From assembly GCA_028706895.1 (NCBI GenBank), contig JAQTVG010000081.1, positions 1 through 5,468 on the forward strand: a stretch of 5,468 nucleotides of DNA, given 5' to 3'. A model generated the notes under the pieces. That model had not been told where the DNA came from, ran no database searches, and saw only the letters and a list, made by a program, of their open reading frames with translations. The position numbers and the translations under genes are program-made. Numbering within the stretch: the stretch's first letter is position 1; each line of letters begins with the position of its first letter. The stretch is from Candidatus Omnitrophota bacterium (GTDB taxonomy: Bacteria > Omnitrophota > Gorgyraeia > Gygaellales > Profunditerraquicolaceae). Positions 1 to 5,468 of the stretch are shown here, one piece after another.

Positions 1-852
1 CGCTTCCTTAGGGCAAAAATGTTATTCGTGGGGTTCCCCACCTGTGAAGAATTGTATATTGGGGTATCCCCCGAAGAAAACCCGCAAGAAATAATGGGCC
101 GGGCCTTAGCTGAATTATACCGTTTATCCAAAAAAGAAATGGTATCCGCGATACTATTCTATAATCTTGCCGAAAAACACGGGGCATTAGCCAAGTATCT
201 GGCAAAAAATGGCTTTGCCAAAATGAATAGTTTTCCTAATAGCGCGATTGAAATAAATGCGCCGTCAATAGATGATTATATAGACGGGCTGGGAAAGAAT
301 ACGCGCAAAAATATCAGAAAAAAAGTAAAAGAAGCTTCAATGCTCAAAGAACTAAAGATTGAAATTGTAGAAAATATAGATGATATAAAAGACAGGGTTT
401 ATCAATTATATATGAATAATTTCACCGACTCCGAAGTGCATTTTGAAACCCTGACCCCGGAGTTCTTTGTGAATATAAGCCGTAATATGCCCGGCGTCGC
501 CAAATTCTTCATCGTGCGCGATGAAAAGGATATTATTTCTTTTAACCTCTTGTTCATAAAAGGGAAAACGGCAATAGATAAATTTATCGGTTTTGATAAG
601 GAATTGTCGCACAAATACCATCTTTACTATGTAACATTTGTTAATAACATAGAGTACTGCATAAAGAATGGCCTGCGTTTTTACCAAATGGGCATAACTG
701 ATTACAAACCAAAGATACGCTTAGGCGCAAAACTCGTACCTCTTTATATCTACGTAAAATTATTAAACCCCTTCCTGAATATATTCTCTAAAATAATCGC
801 AAGATTTGTCGAACCGGAGAGATTTGACCCCGGGCTAAAGGATTTAAGATAA
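1..852 (+). CDS. FemAB/BioF2-like GNAT-fold acyltransferase, 5' end probably outside the window
   Basis: Probable acyl- or aminoacyltransferase of the FemAB/BioF2-like branch of the GNAT superfamily; the substrate cannot be told from sequence. Numbering from the ATG at base 19, the visible features are a basic segment at residues 90-103 (LGKNTRKNIRKKVK), typical of the loop before the second GNAT half, an F-I-G-F-D strand near 189-193, a His/Tyr-rich helix at 197-206, and the characteristic ending at 225-245 (G-x-x-x-Y-K-x-K-x-x-L-G-A followed by P-L-Y-I-Y). The frame is open from the ATG back to base 1, and the family is usually 330-400 residues against 277 here. I therefore think the gene begins upstream. 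The ATG at 19 has AGGG 6 nt before it and remains a possible start. The gene converges on the ketosynthase operon and overlaps its last gene by 9 bases. Family call is fairly sure; function is open. Confidence 0.72.
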   Translation, partial: RFLRAKMLFVGFPTCEELYIGVSPEENPQEIMGRALAELYRLSKKEMVSAILFYNLAEKHGALAKYLAKNGFAKMNSFPNSAIEINAPSIDDYIDGLGKNTRKNIRKKVKEASMLKELKIEIVENIDDIKDRVYQLYMNNFTDSEVHFETLTPEFFVNISRNMPGVAKFFIVRDEKDIISFNLLFIKGKTAIDKFIGFDKELSHKYHLYYVTFVNNIEYCIKNGLRFYQMGITDYKPKIRLGAKLVPLYIYVKLLNPFLNIFSKIIARFVEPERFDPGLKDLR

Positions 853-2055
853 CTTTTTTAATACGAGGCAGGCGTTATTTCCGCCGAATGCAGAAGAGCT
901 GTTGAGGGCAATATTTATTTTTTGCCTGCGGCAAACATTGGGAACGCAATCAATGTCACATTCAGGGTCGGGAGTCTGATAATTTATTGTCGGCGGGATT
1001 ACATCATTTTTTACCGCCAGGCAACAGGCGATAGTTTCAATGGCGCTTGCTGCGCCCATTGTATGCCCAAGCATAGATTTTATGGAACTCACGGGTAACT
1101 TTTTATAGTGTTCTCCAAAGACCTTTTTTATGGCAAGGCACTCTTCTTTATCATTGGCGAGTGTCCCTGTGCCATGCGCGTTAAAATAGCTCACTTCTTC
1201 CGGCATAACACCGGCTTGCCTTAAGGCTTTTTCAATGGCCTCTTTTATGCCTTCAGAAAACGGGGCAGTCATATGGTGGGCATCGCAGCTCAATCCGTAA
1301 CCCAAGACTTCCGCGTAAATAGTAGCTTTCCTCTTTAACGCATTTTCATAAGATTCTAAAACTACCATTCCTGAACCCTCTGCTACTATCATCCCTTTCC
1401 TGTTTTTATCAAAAGGTTGGCACTTTTCGGGCGCTACCGCGAAAAGGCGGTTAAACCCGATGAAAGCAATTCTTGAAAAAGCATCCGTTCCCCCGGCAAG
1501 CATAATATCCGCGTCCCCGGACCTAATGATATCGTACGCGTAACCGATAGCATAATTACCCGCTGCACAGGCGCAAGGAATAACATAATTAGGCCCTTTT
1601 AATTTTAGCTCTATCGCGACATTAGAAGAAAGCACATTAGAGGGATACCGCGGAATTGATTCCGGTTGTATCGCATCTACGCCTCGCTTCAACCAATCTT
1701 CATTTATTCTTTCCAGGACCTGCGTCTCGCCCATTGTTGTGCCTACACAAATCCCTGCCCTCTCCTTTTTGTAATCAGCAATACTGGCTCTTGCGTCTTC
1801 CAGGGCAAGTTTTGCGCCGGCTATTGCAAGGCAAGAAGCGCGCCCGATTTTAGAAAATCTTCTTCTGCTGACAAACTGATAAGGGTTAAAATTCTTGACT
1901 TCACCGCCAAAATGCGTGGGAAAACCTGAAGTATCAAATGAAGTAACCTGGGTTATGCCGGATTTGCCTTCTATGAGGGAATTCCAGAAATTATCTTTGC
2001 CTATGCCTATTGAAGAAATAATGCCAAGGCCGGTAATAACTATACGCTTACTCAT
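844..2055 (-). CDS. fabF: Beta-ketoacyl-ACP synthase (FabF family), catalytically intact
   Basis: Cytosolic condensing enzyme that extends an acyl chain by decarboxylative condensation with malonyl-ACP. At 403 residues it is full length for FabF/KAS II. The thiolase-fold start (IVITGLGIISS) is at residues 5-15. The nucleophile is Cys163, within P-C-A-C-A-A-G. His294 lies in NAHGTG, Lys326 in SSIKSM, and His331 in LGH, giving the complete Cys-His-His triad plus Lys; the 37-residue spacing between the histidines equals that of E. coli FabF. The C-terminal gate Phe-Gly-Gly is at 390-392. It is the last gene of the operon. Its ATG follows the dehydratase stop by 3 bases with no visible Shine-Dalgarno, so it probably depends on translational coupling. 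Because the operon also carries an inactive ketosynthase, this subunit is probably the active half of a KS/CLF-like pair (inference) and not the housekeeping FabF, although a fatty-acid role cannot be excluded. Confidence 0.93.
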   Translation of the reverse strand: MSKRIVITGLGIISSIGIGKDNFWNSLIEGKSGITQVTSFDTSGFPTHFGGEVKNFNPYQFVSRRRFSKIGRASCLAIAGAKLALEDARASIADYKKERAGICVGTTMGETQVLERINEDWLKRGVDAIQPESIPRYPSNVLSSNVAIELKLKGPNYVIPCACAAGNYAIGYAYDIIRSGDADIMLAGGTDAFSRIAFIGFNRLFAVAPEKCQPFDKNRKGMIVAEGSGMVVLESYENALKRKATIYAEVLGYGLSCDAHHMTAPFSEGIKEAIEKALRQAGVMPEEVSYFNAHGTGTLANDKEECLAIKKVFGEHYKKLPVSSIKSMLGHTMGAASAIETIACCLAVKNDVIPPTINYQTPDPECDIDCVPNVCRRQKINIALNSSSAFGGNNACLVLKKLS

Positions 2056-2058
2056 CTA

Positions 2059-2496
2059 TTATTTAGCGACAAGGCTGATTTCAGCCGAAGCGACCTCTTT
2101 ATCTAAAACCTGCACCTTTGCTTTGACTATCGCCGCGCGGGAAATTATCTTTAAAGGCTCAACCGTAATTATAAGTTGGTCTCCGGGTACAACAGGATGC
2201 ATAAACCTGGTCTTTACTGCGCCCAGGTAATAAATTAGCTTTTTATCCGCACAAGCATCCTTACCCCCGCAAAAAAGTATTATTGACGCCTGGGCCATCG
2301 CTTCTATGATTAAAACTCCGGGCATAACCGGATTATTAGGAAAATGCCCGGCGAAAAATTCTTCATTATAACTTACATTCTTGAGCGCTACTACTTTCTT
2401 CCTGGGCTCAAGTTCCGTGACTCTGTCAATCATTACAAAAGGGAAACGCTGTGGCAATATCTTATAAATTTCTTCAATATTAAGACTGCTCATCAT
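2059..2496 (-). CDS. fabZ: 3-hydroxyacyl-ACP dehydratase, FabZ family
   Basis: Hotdog-fold dehydratase removing water from 3-hydroxyacyl-ACP to give the trans-2-enoyl-ACP. The 145 residues match the usual FabZ length. The N-terminal signature I-L-P-Q-R-F-P-F (residues 13-20) and I-D-R-V (23-26) are typical, except that the usual His of LPHRYPF is Gln16. The active-site segment GHFPNNPVMPGVLIIEAMAQ (50-69) has catalytic His51 and Glu65, with the 14-residue spacing of E. coli FabZ. The start overlaps the ACP stop as ATGA (4 bases). Two ATG codons are adjacent (2496 and 2493); neither has a good ribosome site, so the second could be used. The gene ends with tandem stops TAA TAG directly before the ATG of the ketosynthase. 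It supplies the dehydration step of the operon's cycle; no dedicated enoyl reductase accompanies it in the window. Confidence 0.95.
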   Translation of the reverse strand: MMSSLNIEEIYKILPQRFPFVMIDRVTELEPRKKVVALKNVSYNEEFFAGHFPNNPVMPGVLIIEAMAQASIILFCGGKDACADKKLIYYLGAVKTRFMHPVVPGDQLIITVEPLKIISRAAIVKAKVQVLDKEVASAEISLVAK

Positions 2497-2738
2497 TTCT
2501 TATCGGCTAAATACTCTTTTGCTATTTTTATAGTCGCGTTTAAAGTTATAAATTCCGGAAGCCTTTCTTCGGGAATAACAATCTTATATTTTTTCTCAAT
2601 AGCCGCTAAAATCTCAAGGGCCATCATGGAATCAACCCCTAAGTCTTCAATAAACCTGGCGTCGGGGTCAATTTGGCTGGCGTCCTTCTCAATAATAGTA
2701 GCTATTAATTCTTTAATCTCTGCATCAATATCTTGCAT
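2493..2738 (-). CDS. Acyl carrier protein
   Basis: Small acidic four-helix carrier protein (81 residues, normal ACP size) that holds the growing chain as a thioester on 4'-phosphopantetheine. The attachment site is Ser37 in the motif E-D-L-G-V-D-S-M (31-38), at the start of helix II, followed by the helix A-L-E-I-L. The Met after the Ser, where housekeeping AcpP has Leu, and an overall sequence unlike the AcpP consensus suggest a dedicated carrier. It lies between the ketoreductase and dehydratase genes and has the best ribosome-binding site of the operon, which fits the need for more ACP than enzyme. No phosphopantetheinyl transferase is present in the window, so one must be supplied from elsewhere. 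Confidence 0.95.
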   Translation of the reverse strand: MQDIDAEIKELIATIIEKDASQIDPDARFIEDLGVDSMMALEILAAIEKKYKIVIPEERLPEFITLNATIKIAKEYLADKK

Positions 2739-2746
2739 TTACTATT

Positions 2747-2753
2747 CCTCCTT
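2747..2753 (-). promoter_or_regulatory. Strong ribosome binding site of the ACP gene
   Basis: AAGGAGG lies 8 bases before the ATG at 2738, within the 23-base gap after the FabG gene. It is the closest match to consensus in the operon, while the other genes have weak or no sites. It decides the ACP start and suggests that ACP is translated most strongly. Confidence 0.85.
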
Positions 2754-2761
2754 CTGTTTGA

Positions 2762-3505
2762 TTATTTTAGCGATAAACCCCCATCTATAACAACAACCTG
2801 CCCTGTTATGAAACGGGCTTCTTCGCTTAGTAAGAATTTAACTGCATTTGCTACTTCGGCCGGTTCACCGAACCTGCCTAAAGGTATATTTTCTGCCAAG
2901 GCCTTTTTGTATTCTTCCTTTAAACCCGCTACCATATCCGTCCCGATAAAACCCGGAGCTACGGCGTTGACCCGTATATTATAAGGAGCTACTTCTTTAG
3001 CCAGGGCTTTAGTAAAACCGATTATCCCTGCTTTGGATGCCGCGTAGTTTGTTTGCCTGGCCATTCCTACTATTCCGGTTATAGAAGTAATATTTACAAT
3101 ATTGCCGCTCTTCTGCTTTAAGAAAGTAACGACGGCGTTACGGGCCAGATTAAATAATCCGTTTAAATTAGTATCAATAACGCTAAGCCAGTCTTCCTTG
3201 CTCATCATCATAAGCGCCTTATCTTTTGTAATGCCGGCGTTATTGACCAGGATATCCAGTCTCCCGAACTCCTGTTTTGTCCTATCTATAAATTCTTTTG
3301 ATTTATCAAAGTCCCGTGTATCCACCTGCATCGCAAGGGCTCTTCTGCCTAACTTTTTTATTTCAAGCGCTACTTCTTCCGCAGCATCTTTATTTGTCAG
3401 ATAAGTAAAAGCTACATCCGCGCCGTTTTTGGCCAGCATCAAAACTATCTCACGGCCAATACCTCTTGAACCCCCTGTGACTATAGCCACCTTGTCTTTA
3501 AACAT
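2762..3505 (-). CDS. fabG: 3-oxoacyl-ACP reductase, FabG family (SDR)
   Basis: Short-chain dehydrogenase/reductase that reduces 3-oxoacyl-ACP to the 3-hydroxy form with NADPH. The length is 247 residues, as usual for FabG. The cofactor loop TGGSRGIG is at 10-17, with Arg14 favouring NADPH. NNAG is at 88-91, Asn113 lies in D-T-N, and the catalytic Ser141, Tyr154 and Lys158 form the Y-x-x-x-K arrangement (YAASK). The substrate loop V-A-P-G-F-I-x-T-D-M is at 182-191, and the ending G-Q-V-V-V-I-D-G-G is typical of FabG. It starts 5 bases after the inactive ketosynthase gene. In this operon it is the ketoreductase of the ACP-bound chain. FabG-like SDRs are often mislabelled, but the ACP, dehydratase and ketosynthase neighbours support the assignment. 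Confidence 0.95.
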   Translation of the reverse strand: MFKDKVAIVTGGSRGIGREIVLMLAKNGADVAFTYLTNKDAAEEVALEIKKLGRRALAMQVDTRDFDKSKEFIDRTKQEFGRLDILVNNAGITKDKALMMMSKEDWLSVIDTNLNGLFNLARNAVVTFLKQKSGNIVNITSITGIVGMARQTNYAASKAGIIGFTKALAKEVAPYNIRVNAVAPGFIGTDMVAGLKEEYKKALAENIPLGRFGEPAEVANAVKFLLSEEARFITGQVVVIDGGLSLK

Positions 3506-3510
3506 ATATT

Positions 3511-4752
3511 TTAACTCCGAAACCGAGAAATTACCAGACTAGAATTACAACCGCTCGGGCCAAAAGCATTAACTAATATATTATCAACTTTGGCGTTGCG
3601 TGCGCCGCCGGTAACATAATCTAAATCACACCTGTCGTCTTTTTCCTGATAATTGATTGTCGGCGGTAAAGCCTGTTTTTCTATCGCGCAAATACTGCCG
3701 GCTGCCTGGCAGGCTCCGGAAGCGCTGAAACACTCTCCTATCATTGACTTAACAGAACTAATGGGGATTTTTTTGGTTCTTTCGCCAAACACTTCTTTTA
3801 CACACATAGTCTCAAATAAATCCCCTTCTATTGTGGAATTTGCGCCGGAACAAATATAATCTATTTTATCAGCATCAAGAGAGGATTTATTTAAAGCTGT
3901 TCCAATCGCGTTTTTAAGGCCTTCTGTCCTCAGGCTATATTTATTTACTCTATAAGGGTCAAAAGCAGTGCCAAATCCTAAAATCTCGGCGTATACCTTT
4001 ACCTTGCGCTCTAACGCCGATTCTAATTCTTCCAGGATTAATATACAAGAAGCCTCCCCCAGAATTATACCGTTTCTTCTTTTATCAAAAGGGCAGGATA
4101 ATTCCGCGCTGCTATCTTTTAGCCCTGCCAGAAATCCCGTTTTATAAAAACCCAGGAATGTCTGGACACAAAGCTCTTCCACTCCTCCGGCTAAAACTGT
4201 CTTCGCCCTGCCTAATCTTATAAAATCCGCGGCATAATTTATTGCGTCAAGGCTGGATGCAAACCCCGTAGAAATAGTGGCGTTAAACCCTCTTATATTA
4301 AACCTTATGGAAACCTGGCTTGATGGAGAATTTATAACCGTGTTAGGGAAAAGAGCGGGATTAACATAATGAGGCCCTTCTTTCATCGCCTCTTTGTCAA
4401 ACTCACTTATACTATTGACGCTGCCGAGGGTCGTGCCTATCGTAACTCCGGTATCAGCTGTATTAGCATCAGTTATTTCTAAACCGGCGTCCTGAAGCGC
4501 CAATTTGGCCGCGGAATTAACAAGCCTGGTACTACGGTCTAAATTGCGCAAGCCCTTATCACCGAGAAAATCCTGCGGGCGGAAATCCTTGATTTCTCCG
4601 GCTGTTTTAACTTTAAACTCTGAAGTATCAAATAAAGAAATAGGCTTTATTCCAGATATACCCTTAAAAAGCGCCTCACTAAATGCGCTCCTGCCTATTC
4701 CATTTGAAGTTATAATACCAAAACCTGTTACAACAACGCGTTTTTTATCCAT
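3511..4752 (-). CDS. Ketosynthase-like protein lacking catalytic residues (chain-length-factor-like)
   Basis: Full-length (413 residues) FabF-family thiolase fold: start VVVTGFGIITSNGIG at 6-20, S-S-V-K-S-M at 332-337 and L-P-P-T-I-N-Y at 362-368. Every catalytic position is changed. The nucleophile Cys is Phe164 (S-T-G-F-A-S), the first His is Gly303 (C-S-G-A-N-S-T instead of NAHGTGT), and the second His is Glu340 (IGE instead of LGH). Only Lys335 remains. The gate motif GFGG reads G-P-S-G (398-401). The neighbouring stretches stay well conserved and the frame is intact, so this is a maintained non-catalytic subunit and not a decaying gene. By analogy with KS-beta/CLF of type II polyketide and aryl-polyene synthases it should pair with the active ketosynthase and help set chain length (inference). 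It is the first gene of the operon. Upstream of its ATG I see no convincing Shine-Dalgarno. The usual automated label would be FabF, which hides the loss of activity. Confidence 0.9.
   Translation of the reverse strand: MDKKRVVVTGFGIITSNGIGRSAFSEALFKGISGIKPISLFDTSEFKVKTAGEIKDFRPQDFLGDKGLRNLDRSTRLVNSAAKLALQDAGLEITDANTADTGVTIGTTLGSVNSISEFDKEAMKEGPHYVNPALFPNTVINSPSSQVSIRFNIRGFNATISTGFASSLDAINYAADFIRLGRAKTVLAGGVEELCVQTFLGFYKTGFLAGLKDSSAELSCPFDKRRNGIILGEASCILILEELESALERKVKVYAEILGFGTAFDPYRVNKYSLRTEGLKNAIGTALNKSSLDADKIDYICSGANSTIEGDLFETMCVKEVFGERTKKIPISSVKSMIGECFSASGACQAAGSICAIEKQALPPTINYQEKDDRCDLDYVTGGARNAKVDNILVNAFGPSGCNSSLVISRFRS
3515..3518 (-). promoter_or_regulatory. Ribosome binding site of the FabG gene
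   Basis: GGAG sits 9 bases before the ATG at 3505 and inside the last codons of the upstream ketosynthase-like gene, so the ribosome ending that gene passes directly over the site. This supports the chosen start and co-expression of the two genes. Confidence 0.65.
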
Positions 4753-4789
4753 CTAATAAATTAATCCGGAAAAGTGCCCAAAAATCAAG

Positions 4790-4811
4790 CAATGTCATCA
4801 GGCTGAAATTG
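4790..4811. promoter_or_regulatory. Imperfect dyad at the predicted transcription start, possible operator
   Basis: Two 10-base arms, CAATGTCATC and GCTGAAATTG, separated by AG, are inverted repeats matching at 8 of 10 positions. The dyad begins immediately downstream of the predicted start point of the operon promoter, which is a common place for a repressor site. It could also be a weak leader hairpin or chance in AT-rich DNA. Confidence 0.3.
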
Positions 4812-4818
4812 TAGGGAT

Positions 4819-4846
4819 ATTATACTATATATTGGGGATTATTCAA
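4819..4846 (-). promoter_or_regulatory. Sigma70-type promoter of the five-gene synthase operon
   Basis: On the minus strand a -35 box TTGAAT (4846-4841) is followed after 16 bases by a perfect -10 box TATAAT (4824-4819). Transcription would start near 4812, leaving a leader of about 60 bases before the ATG at 4752. It lies in the only sizeable gap (4753-4920) of the minus-strand genes. I see no gene in that gap and no convincing terminator for the efflux gene, so read-through from upstream is possible. The call rests on consensus match and position only. Confidence 0.65.
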
Positions 4847-4920
4847 GGAATCAAGAAAGCAGGAAATAAAACCATAACTGGTGCGGCTATTTTTAAAACA
4901 CTGTGGTATATATGAATTCT

Positions 4921-5468
4921 TCAGCGCTCCGATTTTCTAGAATCAAGGCCCAACAACGATAGAGTCTTTTCTACAAGGGAGTCCCGGCTATCTTGCTTAT
5001 ACCCAGGCACCTCATCCAGCCCGCCTCCGCCCAACGCCGCATAAGTCTTAACCTCGTTGACGAATTTGGAGAGTTGCAGGTAAATTAACTCCTGTTGTGC
5101 ACTATAAAGCGACCGCTGCGCGTCCAGGACACTCAGATAGCTATCAATCCCATTTGCGTAGCGTTTACTTGAGAGATAATAAACCTTTTGTTCAGAATCA
5201 ACCATGGACTGTTGCGCCGCTATTTGCTGATCTATTGTACCTTGCACAGCAAGAACGTCGGCTACCTCTCTAAAGGCCGTCTGAATGGTTTTCTCATAAT
5301 TAGTCAGCGCGATCTTCCGCTCTGCTTCACTCACTCTATATTCTGCCCAGGTCTGCATATCAAAAATAGGCATTACCACCTGCGGCGAATATATCCAAGT
5401 GCCCTTGCCGGCGGAGAATAGCCCGGAAAAGGCGCTGCTTGCCGAACCAATAGCGGTTGTCAGAGAAA
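4921..5468 (-). CDS. RND-type outer-membrane efflux channel (TolC/NodT family), C-terminal part
   Basis: C-terminal portion, about 181 residues visible, of an outer-membrane channel of the OprM/NodT lipoprotein type, which forms the outer exit duct of tripartite RND pumps. The frame is open to the window edge. The GTG at 5379 is an internal Val and not a start, because in-frame sequence upstream (a Gly/Ser-rich stretch, then G-K-G-T-W-I-Y-S-P at about 5383-5409) matches the family. Further hallmarks are L/V-P-I-F-D near 5360-5373, a long helix with E-x-x-R-K-I-A, the F-R-E-V-A-D-V segment, Y-x-x-G-I-D-S-Y-L-S-V-L-D-A-Q-R-S-L and a closing Y-A-A-L-G-G-G-G. The protein then runs on for about 34 residues of polar tail, where NodT proteins usually stop soon after GGGW. 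It points the same way as the synthase operon but is separated from it by 168 bases containing a promoter. Confidence 0.92.
   Translation of the reverse strand, partial: SLTTAIGSASSAFSGLFSAGKGTWIYSPQVVMPIFDMQTWAEYRVSEAERKIALTNYEKTIQTAFREVADVLAVQGTIDQQIAAQQSMVDSEQKVYYLSSKRYANGIDSYLSVLDAQRSLYSAQQELIYLQLSKFVNEVKTYAALGGGGLDEVPGYKQDSRDSLVEKTLSLLGLDSRKSER

Noticed and set aside
1656..2230. Plus-strand open frames of 65-111 codons opposite the ketosynthase and dehydratase genes
   Set aside because: They lie antisense to genes with clear family motifs, show no recognisable domain and have low-complexity translations; they are shadows.
2344..3404. Plus-strand open frames of 83-148 codons opposite the dehydratase, ACP and FabG genes
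   Set aside because: All are antisense to well-supported genes, with no family resemblance; the hydrophobic stretches reflect the complementary strand of charged helices.
3511..4752. Reading the first ketosynthase-like gene as a pseudogene or sequencing error
   Set aside because: The frame is intact over 413 codons, the length is normal and the changes fall at three separate catalytic sites, while other fold motifs are kept. This fits a maintained non-catalytic subunit.
844..4752. Ordinary housekeeping fatty-acid synthesis cluster (plsX-fabH-fabD-fabG-acpP-fabF type)
   Set aside because: There is no plsX, fabH or fabD, the gene order differs and one ketosynthase is catalytically dead. It cannot be fully excluded without the flanking genome.
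4871..4882. Small palindrome ACCA-TAAC-TGGT followed on the minus strand by a T-rich run, considered as a terminator for the efflux gene
   Set aside because: A 4-bp stem is too short and too AT-rich for a credible intrinsic terminator.
5188..5421. Plus-strand open frame opposite the efflux channel gene
   Set aside because: It is a shadow of the NodT-family coding sequence, with no motif of its own.
1..5468. CRISPR arrays, tRNA or rRNA genes, insertion sequences, integrase or attachment sites
   Set aside because: No direct-repeat array, cloverleaf, rRNA-like stretch, transposase motif or terminal inverted repeat was seen on reading both strands.

Overview
The window looks like bacterial DNA of moderate GC content, probably from a Gram-negative (diderm) organism, because it carries the C-terminal part of a TolC/NodT-type outer-membrane efflux channel. 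The phylum cannot be fixed from the sequence. The protein style (Lys/Ile-rich, ATG starts, tightly packed operon, GNAT/FemAB-like acyltransferase next to lipid genes) would suit an uncultured lineage such as Omnitrophota, but that is an impression and not evidence.

Layout. Bases 1-852 (+) hold the 3' part of a FemAB/BioF2-like acyltransferase of the GNAT fold. Convergent to it, with its last codons overlapping, is a compact five-gene minus-strand operon (4752 down to 844). In transcription order it encodes a ketosynthase homologue lacking all three catalytic residues, a FabG-type ketoreductase, an acyl carrier protein, a FabZ-type dehydratase, and a second ketosynthase with an intact Cys-His-His triad. 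Gaps between genes are +5, +23, -4 and +3 nt, so they are almost certainly co-transcribed and partly translationally coupled. A sigma70-like promoter (TTGAAT-16 nt-TATAAT) lies 67-94 bases upstream of the first start codon, with an imperfect dyad at the expected transcription start. Further upstream, on the same strand, is the C-terminal third or so of an RND-type outer-membrane efflux protein, cut by the window edge.

How the genes fit together. The operon has every activity for condensing, keto-reducing and dehydrating an ACP-bound chain. No enoyl reductase, malonyl transacylase, KAS III or thioesterase is visible. An active ketosynthase together with an inactive, chain-length-factor-like homologue is the signature of type II polyketide or aryl-polyene-type synthases rather than of housekeeping fatty-acid synthesis. 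The best reading is a dedicated, highly reducing type II synthase making an unsaturated (polyene-like) or hydroxylated acyl chain; the product is unknown. The flanking acyltransferase and efflux channel might act on or export the product, but only their position suggests this.
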